Shown: one piece after another, positions 22,501 to 32,770 of the stretch | Layout: each line of letters starts with the position of its first letter | Numbering within the stretch: the first letter of the stretch is position 1 | From: Cymbomonas tetramitiformis | Taxonomy: Eukaryota > Chlorophyta > Pyramimonadophyceae > Pyramimonadales > Pyramimonadaceae | Length of the DNA: 64,000 bases | Reading direction: 5' to 3' | Assembly (NCBI GenBank): GCA_001247695.2 | Contig: LGRX02035096.1 | Coordinates: forward strand, 27,757-91,756 | Translations under genes and position numbers: made by a program | The notes under the pieces: model-generated | Database searches by the model: none | What the model was told of the DNA's origin: nothing | Seen by the model: only the letters and a program-made list of their open reading frames with translations

Positions 22501-22597
22501 TTCTTTGCTGCATCTCAGCGCACAGCGCATTCGAGGCATGTAATGCTCACCTGTGGGCGGTGGTATCCGACAGCTCAACATCCGTGATGCGACAAAC
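7523..22597 (-). CDS. Plant-type putative methyltransferase (PMT, QUA2/TSD2 family), at least 12 exons
   Basis: PMTs are Golgi proteins thought to methylate pectin or related wall polymers using S-adenosylmethionine. Exons found, in transcript order: 22597-22551 (CRIPPPT), 22111-22071 (GYTTPVRWPMSKTK), 21964-21850 (GGQNWLRV, FDGGGTHF), 21544-21462 (IRTALDM), 21227-21079 (GAGVASFG, YAPHDQH, ALERGIPA), 20912-20778 (SFDLIHCSRCR, EIDRLLRPGGYVV), 20558-20494 (ALIEELCWKK). After a gap of unresolved exons come 10742-10663 (RNVMDMNAGFGSFAA), 10333-10257 (VPVWVMNVVP), 9495-9442 (GLIGIYHDWCQ, TYPR), 9204-9123 (TYDAV, VVLE) and 7696-7523 (VDRILRPGG to a TGA stop). All listed neighbouring junctions keep phase with GT-AG ends. 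The N-terminal anchor exons are not found. The central intron holds the DIRS element in opposite orientation. The order and motifs are diagnostic of the family; the substrate is not known from sequence. Confidence 0.87.
11428..11700 (+). repeat. Interspersed repeat, copy 2 (partner at 4146-4460)
   Basis: It shares CTTACTTGATCCG, AATATCACGCAGATGGTTCATAT, CATCAAGTCAAA, CGACGGAAAACCAAAATGAA and GGTGGTTCTGAGCCGTCA with the copy near 4.2 kb. It lies in a PMT intron. Confidence 0.7.
12185..12588. repeat. 29-bp tandem array, about 14 copies
   Basis: Unit: GCATTCCTCGCTCAGGTCATG followed by AGCTGTAA. Copies are nearly identical with a few 1-3-base deletions (for example near 12305 and 12490), so the array is young. 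It is not a CRISPR: repeats abut with no unique spacers. It sits in an intron region of the PMT gene. Confidence 0.95.
12637..13184 (-). CDS. Possible middle exons of the PMT gene (uncertain)
   Basis: Three short segments could fill the gap between the two halves of the PMT gene. At about 13184 an open frame in the phase required by the exon ending at 20494 reads VTSKIAWQLSFE, resembling the family's A-I-W-Q-K-P block. Bases 12989-12951 form a small exon with good splice sites (TTGCAG before, GTAAGC after) reading YPLCTEKYGAETE, comparable to the P-P-L-C block. Bases 12693-12637 read SPPRIYNG, like the P-P-R-I block. Phases do not all connect, so at least one exon is missing or misjudged. Confidence 0.4.
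13349..13511 (+). repeat. DIRS repeat A1 (left end)
   Basis: 163 bp starting TGTTCAAATTGGAGTGCAAC and ending TTTTGCTCTT. It is almost identical to 18287-18449, with only a few substitutions, which implies recent insertion or gene conversion between the copies. Confidence 0.93.
13754..14769 (+). pseudogene. DIRS ORF1 (gag-like), one frameshift
   Basis: The first part (13754-14233) has a proline-rich start (DFPPFKDFPDPKDFPPLP), then a glutamine-rich coiled-coil-like stretch around residues 50-80. The second part (14230-14769) begins KYECLMLAPALSFLHDV and ends in a Lys/Gly-rich basic tail. The -1 frame stays open upstream of 14230 (SAREQTYDSLSKKSNSS runs straight into it), so the two parts are one protein broken by a single-base loss between about 14100 and 14160, or joined by -1 frameshifting. 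Its role would be a nucleic-acid-binding particle protein. The last codon overlaps the first base of the RT ORF. Confidence 0.8.
14769..16819 (+). pseudogene. DIRS reverse transcriptase-RNase H ORF, frameshifted near its 3' end
   Basis: The main frame runs 14769-16520. RT motifs include FLVPKPGTNKWRLVVDF, FSFDLQDGFF, MPFGWSEAP and the catalytic YMDD box at 15543-15554. RNase H follows with its acidic residues in LHTDSSMTAWGG, DLEAVYKT, LYCDNQAVV and SEANVWADNLSR. The frame then stops at a TGA just after LPRYYAA. The next frame carries the domain that normally follows RNase H in DIRS elements (RDPRCEGVDSLAYDWRG, KWVNPPWALL, up to KWDAVMFYI at 16819). One lost base at about 16518 (TGG to TG, W before RDP) would explain the break. 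The product would copy the RNA in the cytoplasm or nucleus. Confidence 0.9.
16792..18204 (+). pseudogene. DIRS tyrosine recombinase with N-terminal Tudor-like domain, two in-frame stops
   Basis: One continuous frame, interrupted by TGA (17392-17394) and TAG (17851-17853). Bases 16888-17043 encode a Tudor-like barrel (IEVFWEDDYCFYPGVV, HVLYGDGDEETLDL). A linker and a core-binding domain follow (TMSNYGPKARRFIHFC; SMQPYLSAINNYHEDLG across the first stop). The catalytic domain keeps Arg at 17686-17688 (FGRPDTG), H-N-T-R at 18025-18036, GGW downstream and the nucleophile Tyr at 18133-18135 (HYIDP). This enzyme integrates the circular DNA copy. The start is uncertain; it overlaps the end of the preceding ORF. 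The stops could be decay, suppression or sequencing error. Confidence 0.87.
18257..18640 (+). repeat. DIRS right end: B1 (18257-18286), A2 (18287-18449), B2 (18611-18640)
   Basis: B1 and B2 read TGGCAAATGAGGATTCG, then A or G, then GCAAAAGAGAAA: 30 bp with one difference. A2 follows B1 without a gap and repeats the left end A1. About 160 bp of unique sequence separates A2 from B2. B2 marks the likely right end of the element. Confidence 0.88.
19056..20104. repeat. 25-bp satellite, about 42 copies
   Basis: Unit: GGCATGGAGCATCCGACCCA followed by CACCG, with G/A variation at the seventh base (ATGGAG or ATGAAG) and some CATACCG variants. Because 25 is not a multiple of three and the unit has few stops, up to 452 codons stay open in several frames on both strands; these are artefacts. 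It lies in the large PMT intron next to the DIRS element. Confidence 0.95.
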
Positions 22598-24450
22598 CTG
22601 CCCAGACAGTCAATACCCGCTCAGTAAAATGCCAGGGTAGTTGCTGCAGTTCCACAAGTAAAACTACAGTCCTGTGGATATGTTGTCAAGCGTTGAGGGT
22701 GAGATGGTAGCACACGCCGCAAGTCCTCTCCCAAATGGGTGAGCAACTCTGACCTCCGTTCCAACACGTTGGTCTCATCAGGAAATTGGTAGCTTGGCGT
22801 ATGGAAGGTGAACTTCTGAGAGCAAAATTTGAACGCTCCCTGTTTGCCCCCTTACCACACACCATTCACTACAACGTTGTGAGGCTGGCACAACAAGGAC
22901 GCAAATGAGTTTGGAGCCATTCAATGGTGTGATGGCAGGGAGTTGTTCCTTTTCAACCCCTTCCACAAAGCGAAGAGGAGAGGGAACAAAGGGCTTACCA
23001 CCTTGATTTGTTCTGTCTTTGCTTGACGGGTTGTCTTTGCTGTCTTGTTGACTTGCTCGTTTTGCTCATCGTTGGTTGATTGTCTGCTGCGCACAACTCA
23101 ATCCGTCACATAGTAGGCCTCGAGCAGACACACTTCCCTTTTCACAAAGGTTCATAGATGATTTCCTCTTGAAAATTGTCTTCAGTTCTCATGTTCGCCA
23201 TCACGTTGTAAGATACCTCTCGTTCGCTTAGTTCAAATTATTTCCTAATATCCTATTAGTATGGTTGTTGAGAAGGCACTGTTTGTACACTTATGTCTTT
23301 GACCTGAACAAGCACTGATCTAGACCCCTTTCCGAGGAAAAGATCTCTCCGCATTCAATAGTGTCCTGCCGCTTAGTTTTTGCGACATGGGCCCCAACAC
23401 ACAACAGGAGATCACCAAAACGCTCATTACTTGTTAATAACTAATTACAAAACTCATATCAAATTTTCTAGCTAAATAACCCTGGCCAGATACTAAACTC
23501 GAATGAGCTATTTCAAACCAGTTAGCCCGCACCCATACCGGTTAAGGGCAATTTGCCCTTCTGACAATAGAGCGGGTCGGCGAGACTGCAAGTGCTATTC
23601 AAAGCAATTGCAACGTTGTTTGGTCTGAAGAACTGAAGACTGGAAACCCTTCCAAGCTGCCAAATGATTTCTATGACAGTGTGTCTTCTATTCTACGATG
23701 ATTTAATCCGCTGAAAAAAATGCTTCATGTCACATCACATCATCGCAGCGCTAGATGAAATGTCAAAGTGGGATGAGCTGGTTATAGGGACTGAAGGCAC
23801 CCTATTCAAAAGAAAGCTGCAAAGTATCCCTTTGAAAACAAAAAATGACCGCGACCCAACCGCATGAACTGAGCATAGTGACGTCAAATCACCACCGTGG
23901 ATGCTTTGAAACATAAAAGCGAAGTTATGAGTGGTAATATACTATTTGTCTACAAGGCCACCAATTGTGCGAACTTTCCAGAAGAAAACGGTGACTGGCA
24001 CAGCTTCCTTGCTAAAACCTAGGTTTTAGCAAGGGTTTTAGCGGGGGAAACTACAGTCACCTAGGTTGTAGCAAGGGAAACTACAGTCACCGATTTCGGA
24101 AATGGTCCGGTTCGGACAAGTTGCCTGCAATGACTATACCCATAATTAAGGGTACTTACAACATATTGCAAATAGCACAACCTAACTTGGAGCCTGAGTA
24201 GAGCTCAACTGAAATCTGGATGTTGTAGAAAGAAAGCACAAAATAATCCAGGCGAGTAGCGAAAGAGCTCTGCTCGCAACTGAGGGACAGCGTTCAACTT
24301 GTTTGTAATGCCTAACAATTTACGATCACGAAGAGCATTCGTCCCACAGTTTTCTATCGAGATTGCCTTCGAGATAAACCTTCAGCATAAGCAGTGGGCG
24401 ACGGTTTTCACCTATTTCAAGACATCAAATTTGCATTCCGAAAACCTTCC
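22598..24450. other. No confident gene; may hold 5' exons of the PMT gene
   Basis: A minus-strand frame at about 22760-22630 (DETNVLERRSELLTHLG) looks mildly coding but shows no PMT motif. A small duplicated segment at 24010-24090 repeats CCTAGGTT-TAGCAAGGG and GGAAACTACAGTCAC. The rest shows only short, AT-rich open frames. Confidence 0.4.
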
Positions 24451-24535
24451 TAATCTTGCACTTGCGTGAGAGTCACAAATCCATTGTGAAGCACATGCCT
24501 CTGCAACTCACATACTTTACAAACAACTGCTTGGG

Positions 24536-24655
24536 AAGAAAGATGCTCTTTAAGTCGCCCTTGTTGGTGCTTTGGAAGAAAGAAAGACGGTTTTTAAGTA
24601 TCCCTTGTTGGTGCTTTGGAGGAAAGACGCTTTTTAAGTCGCCCTTGTTCGTGCG
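24536..24655 (+). repeat. Three imperfect copies of a ~45-bp unit
   Basis: The unit is GGAAGAAAGATGCTCTTTAA followed by GTCGCCCTTGTTGGTGCTTT, repeated near 24536, 24575 and 24620 with small length changes. Confidence 0.75.
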
Positions 24656-25409
24656 CCACCACTACAATGCCGACGCGATTTCAAGCAACAATCGTTTTCG
24701 ATCCAACGGTCAACGGGCAATTGCTTCGCCTGAAATCCGTGGATTTTCCAGCGTGCAGCGAAATCCGATAATTTGAATTGCTTAAATTGATCTGATTGGG
24801 CAATAGCACGTTGAATTTCGCAGCGGATCGCACTGCTCCCGCGGGGTACCCAGAGGACATCTTGAAGTGCTTCCCGCGCTGGAATTGCTAAAACTCAGAA
24901 CCGAAAGGTCGTTGCTATGGCTTTCGGCGTGCAGTCATTGCTTATCACTTTACAGTTTTGAAACTTTCATGCTTCTCGGGTATTTAACCATGGAACTCAG
25001 GAATCGACATCGTATATTCAACAAATCGGCATGGTACATACTTTTCCCTTTCTCTTCTTCCCTGGTTAGAAACCCTACAGTAGCCTCGCAAAACCCTAAA
25101 TTATTTTTTGGTGCAAGCAATTCCAACGGTTCAAGCAATTCCCAGGGACCGCGGCTAATAACGGCGATGTGATTGCTTGATGCACATATGCATTTTGCAA
25201 ACGCTGGAAATTGCTTAAAGTTACGGATTTCCAGCGCTGGTTGCTTATTTTGCAGTTGCTTAAAACCGCATGGGGACTGCAAAACCAAAGCAAACGACGA
25301 TATCAAACGTATTTATGGCGCACCTCACTTCAGGACGACGTGCAGGTACCGATACCTTCGGCGGCCGATGCACTCCATTATCCACTGGCGCTTCGGTCTT
25401 TGTAGCCCC

Positions 25410-26930
25410 TCTTGCCTGAAGGGCCAACAACCACATCAAGCAAATCACAACAAGAGCTTGCTCAGTTTTTCATCACTCATGCCATGCAACATGCACGAGA
25501 ATCGCACATCCAAACACCCACACATCGAGTAGTATTACAAGGCATGCCAACTGAAGCTAGCCCGTCCAACACCCGAGTGGATGAAAAGCATGCGATAGCA
25601 GGACGGAGCTGTGATATGGAACCTTTGGCAGACGGAGGCGCGTCCAAAGGCCCAACCACCGCACCAAGCATATCGCAACAAGAGATCTCAGTATCCCATC
25701 ACTCATGCCATGCAATGTGTACTAGTCTGCGATTCAACGTTCGAATGTGTGAGCAGATGAGTAATTTCTCCAGCATCCTTTTATCCACACTTTCCGTGGC
25801 ATCCAGATCCGGAAGCCTCCAACCTCCACGTGCGGGCTTGTCAGTGGCACCTAATCAAGTGAACTCTTCGCGCGGTGAGCCCTGCACCTAGCCGAAGGAT
25901 GCCATCCAATGGGTGCCGTGGACCAAGCTAACTGAGGCAACCCAACTTTTACCTCAGTAGATGAAAGAAGCATGCACGAGAAGGGAAGCGCAGTGATATT
26001 GTACCACTGACAAATTCACTCAGCCAACTAAGTCTGTGTCAGGCTTCCGGAAGCTCTTCCAGCGTTGTACTGCACACCTACTGTTTAAAGCTACAGCGGG
26101 GGTGCTCAGTCCCAGGCAAGAAGAAAGCTAAAAAGAAAACGGAAGGGAAACAAACTTGGTGCACGTAACACCAGTAGTGTTTCCCCTTCTTGTCACGGGT
26201 CTGCCTTGGTAAGGAAAGATACCACACACACTGAATGGCGTGCGGCACGCTGGCCAAAACCAAAACACCAATACCTTAGTGGATGACAAAAGCATGCAAG
26301 AGCAGCGAAGGGCCGTGGTATGGCACCACAATAACACGAAGTAGGCGCGTTCGGATTGCATACACCTCTTCGGCTTTTTGCCGGTATGGATGTTGAAGAG
26401 AAAAAGAAACGAAATCAAAGGCGGGCACTGCACTGCTCCTCGCTAAAATTCACCAACAGGCAACACCTACACACTTAGAGACGTGAGGAGCGCCCGAAGG
26501 CCCAACCACCACGTCAGGCGAAATGCTGCAAGGGCTTGCTCGGCGTCCAATCACTTATGCCATGCGACTTCCAATAGAGCGTGATTCAAACTCCAAATAT
26601 TCAGGCAGGTGAGGGAATTGCCCACAACCTCTACCCGTATGTTCTGTGGCACCCTTAGATAGTGCAGCCCACCTCCTCCAGGCATCCCAACCAAGAAACT
26701 ATCGGCCCGGTGTGACGTGGACCTACCCGAAAGAAGCTTGAAAACTGCCGCACAAGCCGCTTTACACAAGTGTAAGACATCCTAGCCAAGATACCACACA
26801 CACACACCGAACACCGTGAGGAAGGCCAACCGAACACAACCAAGTATCCCTCCAGTGGAGGAGAGAAGCACGCAGGAACAGGGCGGGGCCGTGATAAGAC
26901 ACACGCATAGGTTACAGCACAGGCCGTAGG
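25410..26930 (+). repeat. Diverged interspersed-repeat cluster
   Basis: Segments near 25420, 25640 and 26490 share GGCCCAACCACC-C, CAACAAGAGCTTGCTCAG-like and CATCACTCATGCCATGCAA. Segments near 26215 and 26785 share ATACCACACACACTGAA, a GGCCAA block, AGTGGATGA-AAGCATGC and GAGCAG-GGGCCGTG with the family at 6.65-7.08 kb. They are older members of that family in the same orientation. No convincing ORF is present. Confidence 0.6.
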
Positions 26931-26934
26931 CAAA

Positions 26935-27660
26935 TCACACGAACACGCATAAAAGGCGCGAACGGGAGCACCTGTGGTGCAGGAGAGCATATCATCATCG
27001 TTGTAGTGTTGCCGCTTTGGCAACGCTTTCGAAGGAAACAGGCTGCAGCCGACCGACAAGGCTGGCACTCACTAAGTAACCGACCGACCCTCTAGAGATC
27101 CAGCCGGTAGGCCATCGCATGTGTACATACTGTCGCTGGAAGCCGAAGTGGATTGTTCGTTGTCGTGAGAGATGAAACTGTGAGTTTCTCGTGCCTCGAG
27201 AATCGAGCTTGCTCGATCGGATGATCGGGGATCGAGAAACTGAGGTTTCCTCGTCTCGGCCGGAGATCCCTCTTCCGTTGGTCTTGAATTGAACGTCTTC
27301 AAGTCGCAGTCGAGTGCCCGATGCCCAGTCGAGTGGATCGGTCTGGAGGAACGTTCTAGGTTCTTGAGACTTCACCTGTCTACAGTTGAGTTCGGTGCGC
27401 GTTGCGGGTGGACAGCTGGTCTCCAAATTCTAAACACCACAGAGGACAGCAATTATCAAAGTTAAACGTAAATAGGATTTATTTCCTGTTTTAAAGGGAA
27501 ATTCGGAGAAGAAATATTTTTTTTGCGAGGCAGGCCTCAAACTGCACGATCGCCATTAACTGCTGGCTAATGGCGTAGATATTACAGCGTGCTACACGAA
27601 CTTTTAACACTTCCACTTCATCTTTTGAAATTAAGATATTTCTTGCGAAATATTCCACTG
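26935..27660. other. Presumed 5' flank of the WDR54-like gene, no other gene seen
   Basis: A 143-residue minus-strand open frame (26995-27426) is Arg/Ser-rich with no recognisable domain. An AT-rich tract at 27460-27530 lies upstream of the proposed start at 27667. No TATA box or other promoter element was clear. Confidence 0.35.
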
Positions 27661-27666
27661 TCTAAG

Positions 27667-30600
27667 ATGCCTCTTGATCCGCAGCGTTTTTCTAAGGTCC
27701 GCAAATCCTCTTTACCGGATTGTAAGCTTGCGCCCCCTTTGCAGACACCTAGTGTACTGCGCTTGTTTTAAACGAAAACTTGGCTCAAAGATAAATGAAG
27801 TGGTTTATGTATTTCTCCCTGCAGTTAGCCATTAAAGCTACGCCAACTCTGCACTACAACAACCTCACTGTTGGTGGGGGGAACCTGTGCTTCACACATG
27901 GGAACGAGGTACATACTCCACACTTTCGCCCGCAGCAAAAACCCCAAAGTTGTTGCAGACGCGAGTCTGCTGCCCTAGGCCTGTGTTCCACTGTTTTTAC
28001 TTACCTGTGCATGTTTTTCCCTTTTTCCCTCACTGACAGCTCCGTTGCTTGAAACTGTCCAGGTGCACCTCGTGTCAGAGTCGGCCGTGGCCAAAGGTGG
28101 GAGTGCCGATTCCACGCAGGTGTGGTTCACAGTCCCGAGTATGCCTTCACTCATTTCGCACTCTTCCTCGAAACTACAAGTGAGAAGTGTTAGTTTTCCT
28201 CAGTTAACTTACTGAGCAACACCTGATCAGAAATATGAGCGTAAGGGCTATTTTTTTCTTTCCCCTGACTTTAGAGGGCATGATCTGGCGTGCTAGATGC
28301 TTGGCTTGACTTGAGAAAGTGTTTTATAGGCGGGAATCAAAGATTCTACTCACATCTACCAAGTCAAGTTCGTGACGGTGGCTGGCACCACTTATTTAGT
28401 CCTTGGCACAGCATCTGGTTTCCAGGTGCGTAGTCCCTTGCTATGCATTAGCATTTTGCTCGCCTTTGGCATTTAATTTCTGATCACCTTCGTTCCTTCC
28501 AATTACAGATATGGGACAATATGGGCGTTAACATAGTTTTTAACTTCAACCTTCCCGGAGGAGGCAAGGTAGCGATCCACTGTGACTGGTTTTGAGTTTC
28601 TGTTTTTGGCACAGGTCGTTTGTCGGTAAAGATTTTGCTCTTCGTCGATGCGCTTTTCGTGGGCTGCCTTCCACAGCAATTTAGGTTCTGCTTCGTTCTT
28701 TTGCAGGTTCAAGGACAGGAGTCACGGCCGTCCTTTGTGCGCGGAGTAACGACCGTCAAGACTAGTGCCGGAGCTGAGCTGGTGAGCGAACCTGTTGAGT
28801 TGGCTAGGTACCAGTTATCGTGCCGAGCATGTGAACCCCCACAGGGAGACGGCGCATAAGCTTCCCCTTCTCTTCTTCATGTGCCGGGTGCACTTGTCTT
28901 CTCTGCAGTCAGTCCACTTCGCCCGAAAGTTCTTCTGATCGCCTGTATCGATGGAGTCAGAGAAGCGTCGCTATCCTTTGCAGGTGTGCGTTGGGTCCTG
29001 CGCTGGGCCCATATACTGCTTCGAGCTCAGCGGGTTATCATTTCGCCACACCGCCACGTTGACCGAGCACGTCGAGGTGCGCCCGTCCCTTCATAAAATC
29101 GGTTTTGCTGGCACTATCCGAATTTCAGGAGACTATGAAGGAAGAAGGTTTTCCACCCGGAAGTAGTATTCGCATCATACATGCATATATACTGGTATAC
29201 CGTACACAGTGTTAACTTGGTTTCAGTTTCGGACGCTTTACAGTGGTCTATCCGCAAGTAGTCTGTGCTTCACCTTTCCTCGCTCGAGTGGAGCTCGATG
29301 ATATATCTGAACTTTCAACTGGTTTCTGTTTCCTGCAGCCCATCACAGATCTTTGCTCGGAGCTTTCTGGGAAGCAGGGCGATAGCACAAGCACTAACAA
29401 TAAACTGGTCAGGTAATAGTGCTCCTCCTCGACGATTATCCACCTGTTTCATGAGCTTTTTATTGGCTGAAGCTTCTGTACGTTCACGGACTGTGTTCGG
29501 CCGGTGGGATTTTGTTGCAGCACCGATGAGAGTGGGAAGGTGATCATCTGGGACGCAAAGTCATCAAGCCAGCTCACCCGTGCCAACGTGATTGAGGTAC
29601 ACTTTCTTATGACTGGTTGAAATCCGTTTGTGGATAAAGATATTTCTTTTTATGAGGGTATTTCTCACGTTGGGCATATTTTCCCGGGTTAGTTTTATTG
29701 TAGAAGTCACTGCGTGATACACGCCTTACACAGGCGATCTTCAGTCCACTGCTTTCCTCAAGCCTGTTGATAAGTACCTCGATGTTTGTACCCGTATGTT
29801 TCCATCGCGTTCTTTTTGTAAATTCGACATTGATTTCGATATTGACAAGGTTCGGTGCCCGAGCCTACCAGATTTCGCTTCGGAACGTTTCCCCCTAGAG
29901 AATACTACAACGGGTCGCGTTTCCGTGCTCCTTTAGGTGGGCACTGAGAAGCTGCGTTGTGCTTACAGGGAGATGGGGAGCCGTGTGTGGCCACCGTCGT
30001 CCGCGGAAACCGCTTGGTCTGCGCATATGCCAGCGGCTTGCTCTGTTTCTTCGATCTGAATACAGCAACTAAGTGGATGGAAATCTGTGCCCACAGCAGA
30101 TATTTGTCTGCTCTGGCAATCCATCCCACAAGGCAAGTCTTCACAACCCAAGGGTGCATGGCGTATGGCCTATTCTGTTGTTTATCGGAGACTACATTCT
30201 TCACCAAGCTTATTGAGCCGGCCACGATGTTGTTTGGATGGAATATTTGAAAAACTCTTGAGGACTGTCTGGCACGGCTGCTCGAGGACAGGGTGTTAAG
30301 GCGTTTGCTTGTTGCTGCTGGCTTGGCCTGTTCTTACTGGTAGTGCCAGAGGGTTTCTCACATTCTCACACCTTCAGAGGTGCGGTGCCAAGGCACTGAT
30401 ATTTCTCAGTGTTCATGGTAGTACCGTTGAAAGAGGAGAAGGCCAAATCCAACCAGTTGCATCTGACTCGGCCAGAGAACTAGCATAAAATGCAGCGTGT
30501 CGCACGCGGTTTGCAATGCCTTTGTTTGTATTTCCTAACGAGCTTCTCACAAGTGGATACCGGCCATCTCTCGTCTCGTCAGCAATATTATGCCAGGCAC

Positions 30601-31195
30601 CGCACTGCTCATCTCTTATTTCCAGGGCTAGAAGTTTCCCTTCAAAGGCTGTACGATGGTGTAAGTGACAGGGCGCTATACAATACCACGTGTCGCAGAC
30701 AGGTCTACAGTGTCTGCTGGTCGTGTTCCGGCTGACACCGAGTCAACTATTCAACCCGCTCTCGGCTCGGGTCAAAAATTGTAAATGCTGCAGGAATCTT
30801 AAGCTGCTAATATTCACTGTCCATACTCTGACGCTGCTGCTCTTGACCGTTTACTTCTCGAAATTCGTGAACAGACTGCTTGTGAGGAGCTCGATCGTTG
30901 ACAGAAAGGGCTCGCCAATACTTGTGCATTTAAGCTGACCCGTTCCCTTGATAGTTAAGAATCGATTTTTGAGTGCCTCTTTTTTTGCCTTGCCACAAGC
31001 AGGGATCTTATCGCGACCACCTCGGAAGATACCACGATCAACGTGTGGACACTGCCTGAAGTTGGCCAAAAGGTACCTCACCAACCGATCCTGCAACCCA
31101 TCACTCATTTTTCGGGTTGCCGATGTCTGCAAGCCTTGATCTTGGTACTTTTTACTGTCGTAGCGAATACGCGACCGAACAACGGTTCGATGTGA
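27667..31195 (+). CDS. WDR54: WDR54-like WD-repeat (beta-propeller) protein, about 12 exons
   Basis: Exons in consistent phase: 27667-27696 (tentative start, MPLDPQRFSK), 27825-27908 (LHYNNLTVGG, FTHGNE), 28063-28179, 28330-28425 (FVTVAGTTYLVLG), 28509-28568 (IWDNMG), 28707-28781, 28984-29076 (VCVGSCAGPIYCFEL), 29339-29412 (PITDLCSEL), 29521-29596 (TDESGKVIIWDA), 29969-30132 (LVCAYASGLLCFFDL, ICAHSRYLSALAIHP) and 31003-31072 (LIATTSEDTTINVWTLP). The exon after 31072 is unresolved; read-through would stop at 31195. The order N-x-L-T-V, P-I-T-D, S-G-x-x-x-x-W and E-D-T-x-x-x-W follows animal WDR54, and the length (about 350 residues) fits. Such propellers are binding scaffolds without catalysis. 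Intron 10 starts with GC instead of GT. Confidence 0.8.
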
Positions 31196-32600
31196 AAACT
31201 GAAGAGGAAAGCTTTCCTGGAATGCTTTTTCTCGCTTTGCATACCCCAACGCACGTGCGTGCTGCAAGTGCACGATACCATAGGATGAAGAGCCCTGGAG
31301 TGAGCTCGAAAGTCCCTCTTAAAGCTGATTGATTGTTGCAGCTGCTTCTACATCTCTAAGTGAAAGAGAAGGCAACCCAGTGAAATGCTTCGCTTCCCAC
31401 GCATTTGAAAGCATGAAGACCGCCCACTTAACTCTCCAGAGTTCTCCCGGGTCTCCGAGTTTCTGCAGATTGCCAACAGGGCATAAGCAGGAGTCTGTAG
31501 GCCCATCCATGGCACCTGAGCGCTACGCTGCTAAGAATGAATAGGAGGGAAGGCTTGACAGAGGGCCGTAACCCCAAACCCCTGTGATCCCGCTGAGGGC
31601 TTGGTCACAAATGGTTTTTGCCACGACTACTCTATATGACGTTGGCACATACAGTGTCACTTATGCTGTCTAACGACTCGTAGCAGAAGAGGATCTTGAT
31701 GGATCTTAATAAAACCGTGCTCCGTCGACTTCTGTAAAGTATTTTCCATTGGCTGGTCTCGAAGGGCCAGGCACTCCCAGGCAGAGTTTGCTCCTTTCAC
31801 TGCATAGGGGAGAAATTATGCTGCTTCTCCTCCATAAGTTTTTAGGGCTTTGGTATGTTTCCGTCCATTGTTAGCGTCGTTATCCTCCAGTTTGTTGTGT
31901 CCCAAGTGCAGCTAGTGGGTTTGGCATACTGCCAAGATTCTCTCAGGCATCTCCGCCCACAACCTGTGCTGTGCCTTGTTATTCAGCCAAGAAAACCCCC
32001 TGAGCCCCCGATGACTCGTTGTATGTGTATGTTCTGTGGTGGGTGGAGGGAAACCCGAGTCTGCTGATCCTGGTCAGCAGGAGCCCCGTCATGAGAGGTT
32101 TCTCGGAGTGGGTGGCTTGAGCAGGCTGAGGTGGTGCTCAGTGCGATCTGGGCGGACTCCATGATCTGCGGCGTCGTCTTCAGTGGGGATGGTGTTGCAG
32201 CTTGCGCATATGACACAAATGAAATCAGGCTTTGGAGTTAAGAAAACAGAACACAAGATCTTCCGCTTTTGGAAGGGGTACATACAGTGGATAACAACTG
32301 AACTAGCTACCTTTACTTTTCCTCCTTTTCTGATGGTTCGCTGTTCATATCAATGTTGTAGCAGTCTTTCATTTTAACCTTAAACGGTCCTCACTACCTC
32401 AAATTTATAAGGGTCATTAATATACATGAGTATATATTTTTCATTTACATCCTTTCGCGCCGCGCACGGGAACACACAATGTACAAAACAGGGGCACCCA
32501 TAAACGTGGGCCTTGGGAAACTTCAAGACGCTATCATCCACCGTGGGGCAAATAGTCAACTCGATATAGGAAGTAGGACAGTGTGTATATATGTATATAC
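31196..32600. other. No gene recognised
   Basis: Contains the probable 3' flank of the WDR54-like gene. Short open frames only; none shows a family motif or clear exon structure. Confidence 0.4.
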
Positions 32601-32770
32601 ACACACAATGTGTGTGCGTGTGAGCATGCATTTTGGTTGGGAATATGTATGAGTTTGTGGTATCTTGTTACGGCCCCGCCCTGCTCTTGATTTGCTTCTC
32701 ACATCCACTGGGATAATGGTGGGCTGGCTTTTGTTGGCCGATTTCATGCTGCTCAGTGTGTGAGCGTGCG
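32578..32770 (-). repeat. Reverse copy of the 6.65-kb interspersed repeat, with a TG/TA microsatellite
   Basis: Bases 32628-32765 are the reverse complement of 6653-6776, including the GGTTGGGAATATGTATG end, TACGGCCCCGCCCTGCTCTT and GGCTTTTGTTGGCCGAT. The (TG/TA)n tract at 32578-32625 abuts it, as (AC)n tracts do at the other copies. Confidence 0.85.
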
